Positions 12,082 through 20,561 of a DNA stretch of 20,623 nt are shown one piece after another. The stretch covers positions 1 through 20,623 of the forward strand of contig VAXR01000063.1 in the NCBI GenBank assembly GCA_005885165.1, read 5' to 3'. The position numbers and the translations under genes are program-made. The notes beneath the pieces were generated by a model, which saw only the letters and a list, made by a program, of their open reading frames with translations, did not search any database and was not told the DNA's origin. Numbering within the stretch: position 1 is the stretch's first letter; every line of letters begins with the position of its first letter. Source of the stretch: Actinomycetota bacterium. GTDB taxonomy: Bacteria; Actinomycetota; Thermoleophilia; Solirubrobacterales; Thermoleophilaceae.

Positions 12082-14628
12082 ATGGCGCCTCCGGCAGAGC
12101 GGTTCGTGACGTTCGAGATCGACGGCCGCGAGGTCTCGGCGCCAGAGGGCTCGATGCTGGTCGACGCCGCCAAGTACGGCGACGTGGAGATACCGGTCTT
12201 CTGCTACGAGCCCAAGCTCGGGCAGCCCGTCGGCGCCTGCCGCATGTGCCTCGTCGAGATCGAGGGCATCCCGAAGCTCCAAACGGCGTGCTCGACCGCC
12301 GTCAAGGACGGGATGGTCGTGGTCACGACGTCGGACAGGGTCAAGTCGGCGCAGAACGCGATCGTGGAGTTCCTGCTCGTGAACCACCCGCTCGACTGCC
12401 CGGTGTGCGACAAGGGCGGCGAGTGCCCGCTGCAGGACATCTCGTTCGGCTGGGGCGCCGGGCGCTCCCGCTTCATCGAGCCGAAGCGCCACTTCAAGAA
12501 GCCGATCGAGCTCTCGCCGCTCGTGGCGATCGACCGCGAGCGCTGCATCCTCTGCTACCGCTGCGTTCGCTTCTCGCAGGAGATCGCCGAGGACTACCAG
12601 CTCGTCTTCCTCGACCGCGCCGACCACACCTACGTGGGAACTCACGACGGCCGTCCCTACGTCGGCCCGTTCAGCGGCAACATCGTGGAGCTCTGCCCGG
12701 TGGGCGCCCTGACCTCCACCGCCTACCGGTTCCGCGCCCGGCCGTGGGACATCGAGGGATCGGGGACGATCTGCACGCTCTGCCCGAGCCAGTGCAACGT
12801 CGAGCTGACCGTGCGCGACGACAACACGGTGCTGCGGGCGCTGGCCCGCGACAACGTCGACGTCGACGACGGCTGGCTATGCGACAAGGGCCGCTTCGGC
12901 TACGAGGTGACGAGCGCGCGCGAGCGGATCACGGAGCCGATGGTGCGCGACGCGGGGGCGCTCAGGCCCGTGTCCTGGGAGCTGGCGATGGAGGAGGCGG
13001 TGCGCGGCCTCGACCGCGCCGGCGAGCGGACCGCGGCGCTGGTCGGCGGCCAGGCGACCAACGAGGAGGGTTTTCTCCTCCAGTTCCTGATGCGGTCAGT
13101 GCTCGGGTCGCCGCACGTCGACTCGCGGCGCGGCGGAGCGCTCGATCCGGAGCAGGCGCTCGCGCTCGCCCGGCCCGACCTGAGCGCAGCGGTTGCCGAC
13201 CTCGACACCGCCGGTGCGGTGCTGGTCGTCGGCACCGAGCTGGTCGACGAGGCGCCGATCCTCGACCTTCGTGTGCGCAAGGCGGTGCGCCGCCGCCACG
13301 TCCCGCTGGTGGTGGCCACGAGCCGGCCCAGCTCGCTCGACCCGAACGCGGCCGCCGTGCTGCGCTACGCGCCCGGGGCGGACGAGGCGGTGCTGGGCGC
13401 CCTGGTCGCGCAGCTGGTGGGCGGGGATGGCGAGCGTGCGAAGACGCGCGCCGGTCGAGCGTCGCTCCACGAGGCGGCCGAGCAGCTCGGGATGCGCCGC
13501 CCGCCGGCCGATGCGGACTGGTCGAAGCTCGCCGGTGCGTCCGCGGACGACGTGCGCGAGGCGGCGGGGGCGCTGCGCGGCAGCGGCCCGATCGTGGTGA
13601 TCTGGGGCGAGCGGCTCTCGCACGGAGAGCGCGGCCGCCAGGCGGTGGGCGCGCTGCTTGCGCTGGCGCGCGCGCTCGGGCTCAACACCGGCGACGGCAG
13701 CGGGATGATCGAGATCCCGACCGGCGCGAACGGCCGGGGGCTACGAGAGGTGGGCTGCCTGCCGAACCTCGGGCCCGGCCTGGCCGCGGTCGAGCCGCCG
13801 GGACTCACGGCGCCGGAGATCGCCGGGGCGCTCGGGGACTCGCTCGCCTCGCTGATCCTCTTCCAGGCGGACCCGCTTCGCACGCATCCGGACCGCGCGG
13901 CGTGGGAGCGCGGGCTCGACCGCGCGGGGTTCGTGCTGGCCTTCAGCGACTTCATCACCGAGTCGGTGGGCCGCTTCGCCGACGTCGTCCTCCCCGCCGA
14001 GTCCTACGCGGAGAAGGAGGGCACGGTGACGCATCCCGACGGGCGCCTCCAGCGCGTGCGGCAGGCGATCGGGCGCCCGGGCGAGGTGCGCGCGCAGACC
14101 GAGGTGCTGCTCGAGCTGATCACCGAGCTGTCGGGTGCGCCGTTCAGCGCCCAGCCGGCTCAGCTCACGCGCCTCATGACCGACACCGTTCCCTTCTACC
14201 GCGGCCTGACGCTCGACGAGATCGGCGGCCGGGGCCTTCGCTGGCAGGACACCGACGCCGCCGGCCAGCTGCCGCAGACGCCGCTGCCGGAGATGGAGCT
14301 CGAGCCGCCGCCCGAGCCGCCCGAGGGCCTACGGCTGGGGGTGGCGCCGTCGCTGTGGGCGGCGCCCGAGACCGACCACGCGGCCAGCCTGCGCTTCCTC
14401 GCCCCGCGGCAGCAGGCCGAGCTCTCCGCCGAGGACGCCGGCCGGCTCGGGATCGGCTCCGGGGATGAGATCGAGGTGGCCGTGAACGGCACGAGCGTGC
14501 GCGCGCGGGCGGCGCTCCGGACGGCGGTGCCGCCGGGCAGCGTGTTCCTGATCGAGGGCACGAACGACGAGAACGCGACGGCGCTCACGAACGGCGCGTC
14601 GCGCGCCGTGGAGGTGCGCAAGGCGTGA
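12082..14628 (+). CDS. nuoG: NADH-quinone oxidoreductase subunit G (75-kDa type)
   Basis: This 848-residue subunit relays electrons through several clusters. N1b [2Fe-2S]: C41, C53, C56, C70. N5: H102, C106, C109, C115 (HPLDCPVCD...GGECPLQD). N4: C155, C158, C161, C205. An additional set C231, C234, C238, C267 (CTLCPSQC...DGWLCDKG) matches cluster N7, kept in Thermus and E. coli but lost in mitochondria. The rest is a molybdopterin-oxidoreductase-like fold without cofactor function. It includes FSDFITESVGRFADVVLPAESYAEKEG before a C-terminal beta-barrel-like domain (about 770-848). The ATG at 12082 is chosen over an upstream start at 12037 because homology begins at FVTFEIDG. Its stop overlaps nuoH by 4 bp. 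Confidence 0.95.
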   Translation: MAPPAERFVTFEIDGREVSAPEGSMLVDAAKYGDVEIPVFCYEPKLGQPVGACRMCLVEIEGIPKLQTACSTAVKDGMVVVTTSDRVKSAQNAIVEFLLVNHPLDCPVCDKGGECPLQDISFGWGAGRSRFIEPKRHFKKPIELSPLVAIDRERCILCYRCVRFSQEIAEDYQLVFLDRADHTYVGTHDGRPYVGPFSGNIVELCPVGALTSTAYRFRARPWDIEGSGTICTLCPSQCNVELTVRDDNTVLRALARDNVDVDDGWLCDKGRFGYEVTSARERITEPMVRDAGALRPVSWELAMEEAVRGLDRAGERTAALVGGQATNEEGFLLQFLMRSVLGSPHVDSRRGGALDPEQALALARPDLSAAVADLDTAGAVLVVGTELVDEAPILDLRVRKAVRRRHVPLVVATSRPSSLDPNAAAVLRYAPGADEAVLGALVAQLVGGDGERAKTRAGRASLHEAAEQLGMRRPPADADWSKLAGASADDVREAAGALRGSGPIVVIWGERLSHGERGRQAVGALLALARALGLNTGDGSGMIEIPTGANGRGLREVGCLPNLGPGLAAVEPPGLTAPEIAGALGDSLASLILFQADPLRTHPDRAAWERGLDRAGFVLAFSDFITESVGRFADVVLPAESYAEKEGTVTHPDGRLQRVRQAIGRPGEVRAQTEVLLELITELSGAPFSAQPAQLTRLMTDTVPFYRGLTLDEIGGRGLRWQDTDAAGQLPQTPLPEMELEPPPEPPEGLRLGVAPSLWAAPETDHAASLRFLAPRQQAELSAEDAGRLGIGSGDEIEVAVNGTSVRARAALRTAVPPGSVFLIEGTNDENATALTNGASRAVEVRKA

Positions 14629-15644
14629 CGCGACTGCCGCTCGCGTCGGTCTCCTTCGTCGAGTCGACCGGCGTCCAGATCGTCAAAGCCGTCGTGATCT
14701 TCGCGTTCGTGCTGGTGGTCGTGCCGATGATCCTGCTGCTCGAGCGCAAGCTCCTCGGCCGCTTTCAGGCCCGCCTCGGGCCGAACCGGGTGGGGCCGTA
14801 CGGCCTGCTCCAGCCGCTCGCCGACGTGCTGAAGCTCCTCTCCAAGGAGCGCTTCACCCCGAGCACCGCGGTGCCGTGGATGATGGCGATGGCGCCCGCG
14901 ATCTCGATCTTCACGGCGGTCGTGACGCTCGCGATCATCCCGTTCGGGGACGTCCGCCGGCACGGGCTGTTCGGCGCGAGCTACGGCCTCTACGGCATCG
15001 ACGTCTCGATCGGGATCCTGTGGGCGTTCGCGTTCGGCGCGCTCGCCTTCTACGGGCTGATGCTGGGCGGCTGGGCCTCGGGCTCGAAGTACTCGTTCCT
15101 CGGCGCGATGCGCTCCGCGGCGCAGCTCATCTCGTACGAGGTCTCGCTCGGGCTGTCGCTGGTCGGCGTAGTGATCACCGCCGGCTCGCTCTCGCTCACG
15201 CAGATCGTCAACAGCCAGGACCACATCTGGTACGTGGTGCCGCAGTTCGTCGGCTTCTGCATCTTCATGGTCGCCGCCTTCGCGGAGACGAACCGGCCGC
15301 CGTTCGACCTCCCCGAGGCCGACGCCGAGATCGTCGCCGGCTACAACACCGAGTTCGGGGGCATGCGCTTCGGCTCGTTCTTCATGGCCGAGTACATCAA
15401 CATGGTCGCGATCGCCGGCATCGCCACCGCGATGTTCCTCGGCGGCTGGCACGGGCCCGGGCCGGGCTGGCTCGACCCGATCTGGGTGCTCGTGAAGATG
15501 TTCGGCTTCATAGTGCTGTTCATCTGGATCCGCGCGACGCTGCCGCGGCTCCGCTACGACCAGCTGATGGCGTTCGGCTGGAAGATCCTGCTGCCGCTCG
15601 CAACGGTGAACGCCCTCGTCACGGCGATCCTGGTGGCGACATGA
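14625..15644 (+). CDS. nuoH: NADH-quinone oxidoreductase subunit H
   Basis: This 339-residue membrane subunit has about eight hydrophobic helices. It links the peripheral arm to the proton-pumping arm and lines the quinone channel. Diagnostic stretches are LLERKLLGRFQARLGPNRVGPYG near residue 45, QPLADVLKLLSKE after it, and AAFAETNRPPFDLPEADAEIVAGYNTEFGG in the second half, an acidic loop at the quinone entrance. It starts at GTG overlapping the nuoG stop by 4 bp, and its TGA lies within the ATGA that starts nuoI. No missing segment is apparent. Confidence 0.95.
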   Translation: MTRLPLASVSFVESTGVQIVKAVVIFAFVLVVVPMILLLERKLLGRFQARLGPNRVGPYGLLQPLADVLKLLSKERFTPSTAVPWMMAMAPAISIFTAVVTLAIIPFGDVRRHGLFGASYGLYGIDVSIGILWAFAFGALAFYGLMLGGWASGSKYSFLGAMRSAAQLISYEVSLGLSLVGVVITAGSLSLTQIVNSQDHIWYVVPQFVGFCIFMVAAFAETNRPPFDLPEADAEIVAGYNTEFGGMRFGSFFMAEYINMVAIAGIATAMFLGGWHGPGPGWLDPIWVLVKMFGFIVLFIWIRATLPRLRYDQLMAFGWKILLPLATVNALVTAILVAT

Positions 15645-16174
15645 CCTGGACGCCGACGCAGGACGTGATCGAGGTGCAGCGGGGCCCGGACCCCGGCGGC
15701 CTAGGAGGCGCGTACCGCGCGTTCGGCGAGACGCTCCGCGGGCTGAAGACCGTGCTCGGCCGCCTGGTCGAGGGGCCGGTCACGCTGGAGTACCCAGAGG
15801 ACAAGACGCCCGTCTATCCGCGCTTCCGGGGCCGCCACAAGCTGCACCGCTTCGAGGACACCGGCCTCGAGAAGTGCGTCGGCTGCTCGCTGTGCGCGGC
15901 CGCCTGCCCGGCCGAGTGCATCCGCGTGGTGGCCGCGGAGAACACCCCCGACAACCAGGTCTCGGCGGGCGAGCGCTACGCCGCGGTCTACGAGATCAAC
16001 ATGACGCGCTGCATCTTCTGCGGCTACTGCGAGATGGCGTGCCCGTTCGACGCGATCACGATGGGCAACGACTACGAGCTGGCCGACTACACCCGGTCGG
16101 ACCTGATCTTCACGAAGGAGATGCTGCTCGCCGACCCAGTGGAGCGGACACCGCTCCGCAGCGAGGGCGAGTAG
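15641..16174 (+). CDS. nuoI: NADH-quinone oxidoreductase subunit I
   Basis: This 177-residue ferredoxin-type subunit carries clusters N6a and N6b, which feed N2. Both CxxCxxCxxxCP motifs are complete: C79, C82, C85, C89 (CVGCSLCAAACP) and C124, C127, C130, C134 (CIFCGYCEMACP). The N-terminal amphipathic part (25-60) should lie on the membrane surface. The ATG overlaps the nuoH stop. The stop is followed by a 22-bp gap before nuoJ, the longest spacer in the operon. Its partner cluster N2 in NuoB lacks two ligands as written. Confidence 0.95.
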   Translation: MTWTPTQDVIEVQRGPDPGGLGGAYRAFGETLRGLKTVLGRLVEGPVTLEYPEDKTPVYPRFRGRHKLHRFEDTGLEKCVGCSLCAAACPAECIRVVAAENTPDNQVSAGERYAAVYEINMTRCIFCGYCEMACPFDAITMGNDYELADYTRSDLIFTKEMLLADPVERTPLRSEGE

Positions 16175-16196
16175 GGCTAGCGGGGGCCCGGCGCGG

Positions 16197-16724
16197 ATGC
16201 TGCTCGAGCAGGTCCTCTTCTTCGTTGCTGCGGCGGGGGCGATCGGCGGCGCTCTCGGCGTCGTCCTGCTCCGCAACCCGTTCTTCAGCGTGCTGGCGCT
16301 CGTCGCGCACCTGATCTCGCTGGCGCTCCTGTTCCTGCTGCTGCGCGCCGAGTTCATCGCCGCGGCGCAGCTCGTGGTCTACGCCGGCGCGGTGATGGTG
16401 CTCTACGTGTTCGTGGTCGCCTACGTCGGCGGGGTGGAGGAGACGGTCGGCGGCGAGGGCGCGATCGGACGCGTCGGCCCCGTGTTCGCCGGCGCGCTGC
16501 TCGTTGAGCTCTGCATCGCGATCATCGGCTCGGCGCTCCCGGCGATCGACTCGCGCGGTCCGCACGTGGCGGCGGGTTTCGGCTCCCCGGGCGCGATCGG
16601 GAAGCTGCTGCTCGAGAAGTTCCTGATCCCGTTCGAGGCGGCCTCGTTCCTGCTGCTGGTGGCGGCGGTTGGCGCGGTCGTCCTCGCCCGGCGGCGGCGC
16701 GGCCTGGAGGACTCGGTCGGATGA
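16197..16724 (+). CDS. nuoJ: NADH-quinone oxidoreductase subunit J
   Basis: This 175-residue membrane subunit has five predicted helices. Typical features are LGVVLLRNPFFSVLALVAHLISLALLFLLL (21-50) and EFIAAAQLVVYAGAVMVLYVFVVAYVG (52-78). The latter is the helix whose distortion accompanies the proton-pumping cycle in structural studies. The C-terminus ends in a basic RRRRG tail after the last helix. Its ATG has no clear Shine-Dalgarno sequence, only a G/C-rich lead after the 22-bp nuoI spacer, so ribosomes may re-initiate there. The stop overlaps nuoK by 4 bp. Confidence 0.93.
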   Translation: MLLEQVLFFVAAAGAIGGALGVVLLRNPFFSVLALVAHLISLALLFLLLRAEFIAAAQLVVYAGAVMVLYVFVVAYVGGVEETVGGEGAIGRVGPVFAGALLVELCIAIIGSALPAIDSRGPHVAAGFGSPGAIGKLLLEKFLIPFEAASFLLLVAAVGAVVLARRRRGLEDSVG

Positions 16725-17020
16725 ACGCCGTCTGGTTCCTCGTTCTGTCGGCGTTCATCTTCTGCATCGGCGCCGCCGGCGTCATCGCCCGCCGCAACCC
16801 GCTCGTGATCCTGCTCTGCCTGGAGCTGATGCTGAACGCGGGGAACCTGGCGCTGATCTCGTTCTCGCGCATGCTCGGCAACCGCGAGGGCCAGGTCTTC
16901 GCGCTCATCGTGATGGTGGTCGCGGCATGCGAGGTCGTCGTGGGGCTCGGCCTCATCGTCGCGATGTACCGGCGGCGGCTCCCGCTCGACGTCGACGAGG
17001 TGCGGGAGCTCCGCGGGTGA
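16721..17020 (+). CDS. nuoK: NADH-quinone oxidoreductase subunit K
   Basis: This 99-residue, three-helix subunit has normal length. Conserved membrane glutamates that carry protons are visible in LLCLELMLNAGNLALI (E36 near LCLELML) and in MVVAACEVVVGLGLIV (E72). The N-terminal helix and GVIARRNPLVILL match the family. It is homologous to MrpC-type antiporter subunits. Start and stop both overlap neighbouring genes by 4 bp (ATGA with nuoJ, GTGA with nuoL), so production should be coupled to both. Confidence 0.94.
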   Translation: MNAVWFLVLSAFIFCIGAAGVIARRNPLVILLCLELMLNAGNLALISFSRMLGNREGQVFALIVMVVAACEVVVGLGLIVAMYRRRLPLDVDEVRELRG

Positions 17021-19026
17021 CGGCCGCCGCCTGGGGGTGGCTGATCCTCGCGATTCCGCTCGCCGGGTGCGTGCTGGTCGCGCTCGGCTGGCGGTCGCTG
17101 CCCGGCCGCAGCGCGGGTTGGATCGCGAGCGCCGCCGTGCTCGGGGCGTTCGTGAGCGCCCTCGGGGCCTTCTTCTCGCTGCAGGACCGGGCGCCCGCCA
17201 GCCGCCACGTCGTCTCGAACGCCTACGCGTACGCGCACACGGCCGGCGTGAACGTCGATCTCGGGATCCTGGTCGACCCGCTGTCGGTGTTCATGGCGCT
17301 CGTCGTCTCGGGCGTCTCGTTCCTGATCCACGTCTACTCGGTCGCCTACATGGCATCGGACCGCGGGTACGCGCGCTACTTCGCGTACCTCAACTACTTC
17401 GTCTTCTCGATGCTGCTGCTGGTGATGGCGGGCAACTTCGTCCTGCTGATCGTCGGCTGGGCGTTCGTCGGCGCGGCGTCGTACCTGCTCATCTCGTTCT
17501 GGTACAGGCGGACCACCGCCACGCGGGCCGGGATCAAGGCGTTCGTGATCAACGTGATCGGCGACGCGGGGATGGTCGTCGGCGCCTTCCTCGTGTTCCG
17601 GCACGTGCACGCGCTCGACTACGGACACGTCTTCGCGCGCACCGCCCACGCGTTCTCGGTCAACGACGGAACGCTCGTGGCCGCCTGCATCCTCTTCCTC
17701 GTCGGGGCGTTCGCGAAGTCCGCGCAGCTGCCGCTCCACACCTGGCTCCCCGACGCGATGGAGGGCCCGACCCCGGTCTCGGCGCTGATTCACGCCGCGA
17801 CGATGGTCACGGCGGGCGTCTACCTGATCGCCCGGCTGCATCCATTGTTCGAGCGCGCGCCCGCCGCCGCCGACGTCGCCGCGATCATCGGCTGCGCGAC
17901 GCTCGTGTTCGCCGCCACCGTCGCCCTCGTGGTCACCGACCTGAAGCGCGTGATCGCCTACTCGACGATCTCCCAGATCGGCTACATGGTGCTGGGGGTC
18001 TCGACGTTCGCGTACGCGGCCGGTCTCTTCCACCTCATGACGCACGCGTTCTTCAAGGCGCTCCTCTTCATGGGCGCAGGCTCGGTTATCGGCGCCATGG
18101 GCGGCGAGCAGTCGCTCGACAAGATGGGCGGCTTCCGGCGGGCGATGCCGTTCACGTTCGTGGCGTTCACGGTGGGCGCCATGGCGCTCAGCGCGTTCCC
18201 GCTCATGTCCGGCCTCTTCTCCAAGGACGCGATCCTGGCATTCGGGCTCCACCGCGGCGGGCTTTACGCGGTGCTGGCGGTGGTCGGTTACATCGCGGCG
18301 TTCATCACCGCGTTCTACGCGTTCCGGATGGTGTTCCGGGTGTTCTGGGGCGATCCGGTCCCCCAGGCGCAGTCGCTCCTGGAGGGCGAGCTCTGGCACG
18401 GCGAGCACTTCAACCCGGCGACCGGCGAGGAGGAGGACACCGACGTCGGCTTCCCCGGGCTCGAGCACCACATCGCCGAGCGGGAGCGCCCGATGCGCGC
18501 GGCGATGGGCCCGCTCGCGATCCTGTCGGTCCTCGGCGGGATCGTCGCGATCCCCGGCGTGACGAGCTGGCTGGAGAACTTCCTCCGCCCGGCCTTCGTC
18601 GACTCGCGCTTCATCGACCGTGCGCCGTCGCACGGCGCGGAGTGGGCCGGCCTGGCGGTGGGCGGAGCGCTCGGCGTCCTCGGCATCGGGCTCGCGTACA
18701 CGCTCTACGTGCGCCGCCGCGGCTACACGCTCACCCTGCGCGACCGCCTCCCGCGGATCCACGCGTTCCTGAACGGCAAGTGGTACTTCGACGAGCTCTA
18801 TGACGCGCTGTTCGTGAGGCCGACGGCCGGCTTCGGGCGGTTCGGGCGGGCCGTGGTCGAGAGCACGCTCGTGCAGGGCGTGCTGATCGGCGGCGCAAGT
18901 GGGGTCGTCCGGGGCGGCAGCGCGATCGCGCGCGGGCTCCAGACGGGGCTCTTGCGCGGATACGCGCTCCTCCTGCTCGCCGGCCTCGGCGGTCTCGCCC
19001 TCTACTTCCTCCTGGTGTCGTCGTGA
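17017..19026 (+). CDS. nuoL: NADH-quinone oxidoreductase subunit L
   Basis: This 669-residue antiporter-like subunit lies at the distal end of the membrane arm and has about sixteen helices. The proton-translocating core is clear: VGAFAKSAQLPLHTWLPDAMEGPTPVSALIHAATMVTAG, KRVIAYSTISQIGYMVLG and FFKALLFMGAGSVI, with further FSKDAIL. A polar insertion (GEEEDTDVGFPGLEHHIAERERP) lies in the C-terminal third. The end has KWYFDELYDALFV, part of the long lateral helix region. The GTG start overlaps the nuoK stop, and its own stop overlaps the nuoM GTG. No deletion is evident. Confidence 0.95.
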   Translation: MTAAAWGWLILAIPLAGCVLVALGWRSLPGRSAGWIASAAVLGAFVSALGAFFSLQDRAPASRHVVSNAYAYAHTAGVNVDLGILVDPLSVFMALVVSGVSFLIHVYSVAYMASDRGYARYFAYLNYFVFSMLLLVMAGNFVLLIVGWAFVGAASYLLISFWYRRTTATRAGIKAFVINVIGDAGMVVGAFLVFRHVHALDYGHVFARTAHAFSVNDGTLVAACILFLVGAFAKSAQLPLHTWLPDAMEGPTPVSALIHAATMVTAGVYLIARLHPLFERAPAAADVAAIIGCATLVFAATVALVVTDLKRVIAYSTISQIGYMVLGVSTFAYAAGLFHLMTHAFFKALLFMGAGSVIGAMGGEQSLDKMGGFRRAMPFTFVAFTVGAMALSAFPLMSGLFSKDAILAFGLHRGGLYAVLAVVGYIAAFITAFYAFRMVFRVFWGDPVPQAQSLLEGELWHGEHFNPATGEEEDTDVGFPGLEHHIAERERPMRAAMGPLAILSVLGGIVAIPGVTSWLENFLRPAFVDSRFIDRAPSHGAEWAGLAVGGALGVLGIGLAYTLYVRRRGYTLTLRDRLPRIHAFLNGKWYFDELYDALFVRPTAGFGRFGRAVVESTLVQGVLIGGASGVVRGGSAIARGLQTGLLRGYALLLLAGLGGLALYFLLVSS

Positions 19027-20561
19027 GCGTCCCGCTGTCGGTGCTCATCTTCCTTCCGCTTGCCGCCGGGCTGGTCGGCGCCGTGGCTCCACGCGGGTGG
19101 GCTCGGTGGGTGGTGCTGGCCGGAACCGTCGGCGTGCTCGGGCTGGCGATCTGGATCCTCGCCGACTTCTCGCTCGGATCGCGGGGACTCCACAACGTCA
19201 CGAACACCCAGTGGATCCCGGAGCTCGGCATCCGCTACTCGCTCGGGGTCGACGGACTGAACCTGTTTCTGATCGCCCTCACGGCTCTTTTGTGGGTTCC
19301 CGCAACGCTCGCGGCGGCTCTACGCGAGTGGGATCGCCCACGCCTCTTCTTCTTCCAGATGGCGCTCGCCGAGACTGCTGTGCTCGGCGCGTTCTGCGCC
19401 CAGGACCTCGCGCTGTTCGTCTTCTTCTTCGACCTGATGCTCGTGCCGTTCTACTTCCTGATCGGCTCGTGGGGCGGACGCCAGCGCGTGCGGGCCACCA
19501 CCAAGCTCGTGATCTACACGCTGGTCGGATCGCTGCTGATGCTCGCGGGGGCGGTCGCGCTGGGCGTGCTGTCCACGCCGCACGGCGGGCACGTGTCGTT
19601 CTCGCTCGCCGTCCTTTCGCACCGGATCCTGCACAAGGGCACGCAGGAGTGGATCTTCCTGCTGTTCGCGGCCGCCTTCCTCGTCAAGGCGCCGGCCTTC
19701 CCGTTCCACGGCTGGATGCCGGACGCCTACCGGGCGGCGCCGATCCCGGTGCTGGTCGTGTTCTCCGCGGTGCTCTCGAAGGTCGGGATGTACGGCTTCC
19801 TGCGGATCGTCCTCCCGCTGCTCCCGCAGGCCGCGCAGCACTACCAGACGCTGATGATCGTGATCGCCGTGGTGTCGATCCTGTACGGCTCGGCGCTGGC
19901 GTTCTCGCAGGACGACGCCCGGCTCGTGGTCGGCTACTCGTCCGTGGCCCAGCTCGGCTTCATCCTGCTCGGGATCTTCGCCCTCGACCTCGAGGGCAAG
20001 GGCGCGCAGGGCGCAGTGCTGCAGATGGTCAACCACGGACTGGTGGTGGCTCCGCTGTTCCTCATCATCTGGGCGCTTGCGGCCAGGACCGGCGGATCGG
20101 AGTCCCTGTCTCGAATGGGCGGGGTCGCCTTCCGCGCGCCCGTGCTCGCCGGGCTGTTCCTGATCGTCGCGCTTGCGACGCTCGCCATGCCGGGCTCGGC
20201 GAACTTCGTCGGCGAGCTGCTCATCCTCTTCGGCGCCTTGTCGACCAAGCTCGCGTTCGGCCTCGTCGCCGGCGGCGGCGTGGTGCTTTCCGCCGTCTAC
20301 ATGATCCGGCTGTACCAGCGCTCGATGCACAACCGCGTGGGCGGCGGGGTCGAGTCGCGCGACCTCACGCGCGTTGAGCTCGCCACGATCGCGCCGCTCG
20401 TTGCCGTGATCCTGGCGCTCGGCTTCTACCCCCACTTCATCGTGAGGCGGACCGAGGCCGCAACCGTTTCGCGTGTATTCCGCGCGGCGGCACTCGCGCA
20501 CTACGGAAGCCGCCCCATTCCGGTCTCGGCGCTCACGCACGGTCGAGGAGAAGCACCCTGA
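19023..20561 (+). CDS. nuoM: NADH-quinone oxidoreductase subunit M
   Basis: This 512-residue antiporter-like subunit has about fourteen helices. Conserved channel residues appear in YSLGVDGLNLFLI (the first transmembrane region), in FFFDLMLVPFYFLIGSWGG with the key membrane acid upstream (LAETAVLGAF), and in VKAPAFPFHGWMPDAYRAAPIPV. RLVVGYSSVAQLGFILLG and MVNHGLVVAPLFLI complete the pattern. It begins with GTG overlapping the nuoL stop by 4 bp. Its last codons contain GAGGAG, which is positioned as the ribosome-binding site of nuoN. Confidence 0.95.
   Translation: MSVPLSVLIFLPLAAGLVGAVAPRGWARWVVLAGTVGVLGLAIWILADFSLGSRGLHNVTNTQWIPELGIRYSLGVDGLNLFLIALTALLWVPATLAAALREWDRPRLFFFQMALAETAVLGAFCAQDLALFVFFFDLMLVPFYFLIGSWGGRQRVRATTKLVIYTLVGSLLMLAGAVALGVLSTPHGGHVSFSLAVLSHRILHKGTQEWIFLLFAAAFLVKAPAFPFHGWMPDAYRAAPIPVLVVFSAVLSKVGMYGFLRIVLPLLPQAAQHYQTLMIVIAVVSILYGSALAFSQDDARLVVGYSSVAQLGFILLGIFALDLEGKGAQGAVLQMVNHGLVVAPLFLIIWALAARTGGSESLSRMGGVAFRAPVLAGLFLIVALATLAMPGSANFVGELLILFGALSTKLAFGLVAGGGVVLSAVYMIRLYQRSMHNRVGGGVESRDLTRVELATIAPLVAVILALGFYPHFIVRRTEAATVSRVFRAAALAHYGSRPIPVSALTHGRGEAP

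Noticed and set aside
12246..14468. A 740-codon second plus-strand frame inside nuoG
   Set aside because: It is Arg/Gly/Ala-rich nonsense in the +1 frame of a clearly conserved gene.
16522..18762. A 746-codon open frame antisense to nuoJ-nuoL
   Set aside because: Its composition is His/Arg/Glu/Asp-rich low complexity with no recognisable motif, typical of the reverse frame of GC-rich membrane-protein genes. The plus-strand genes are unambiguous.
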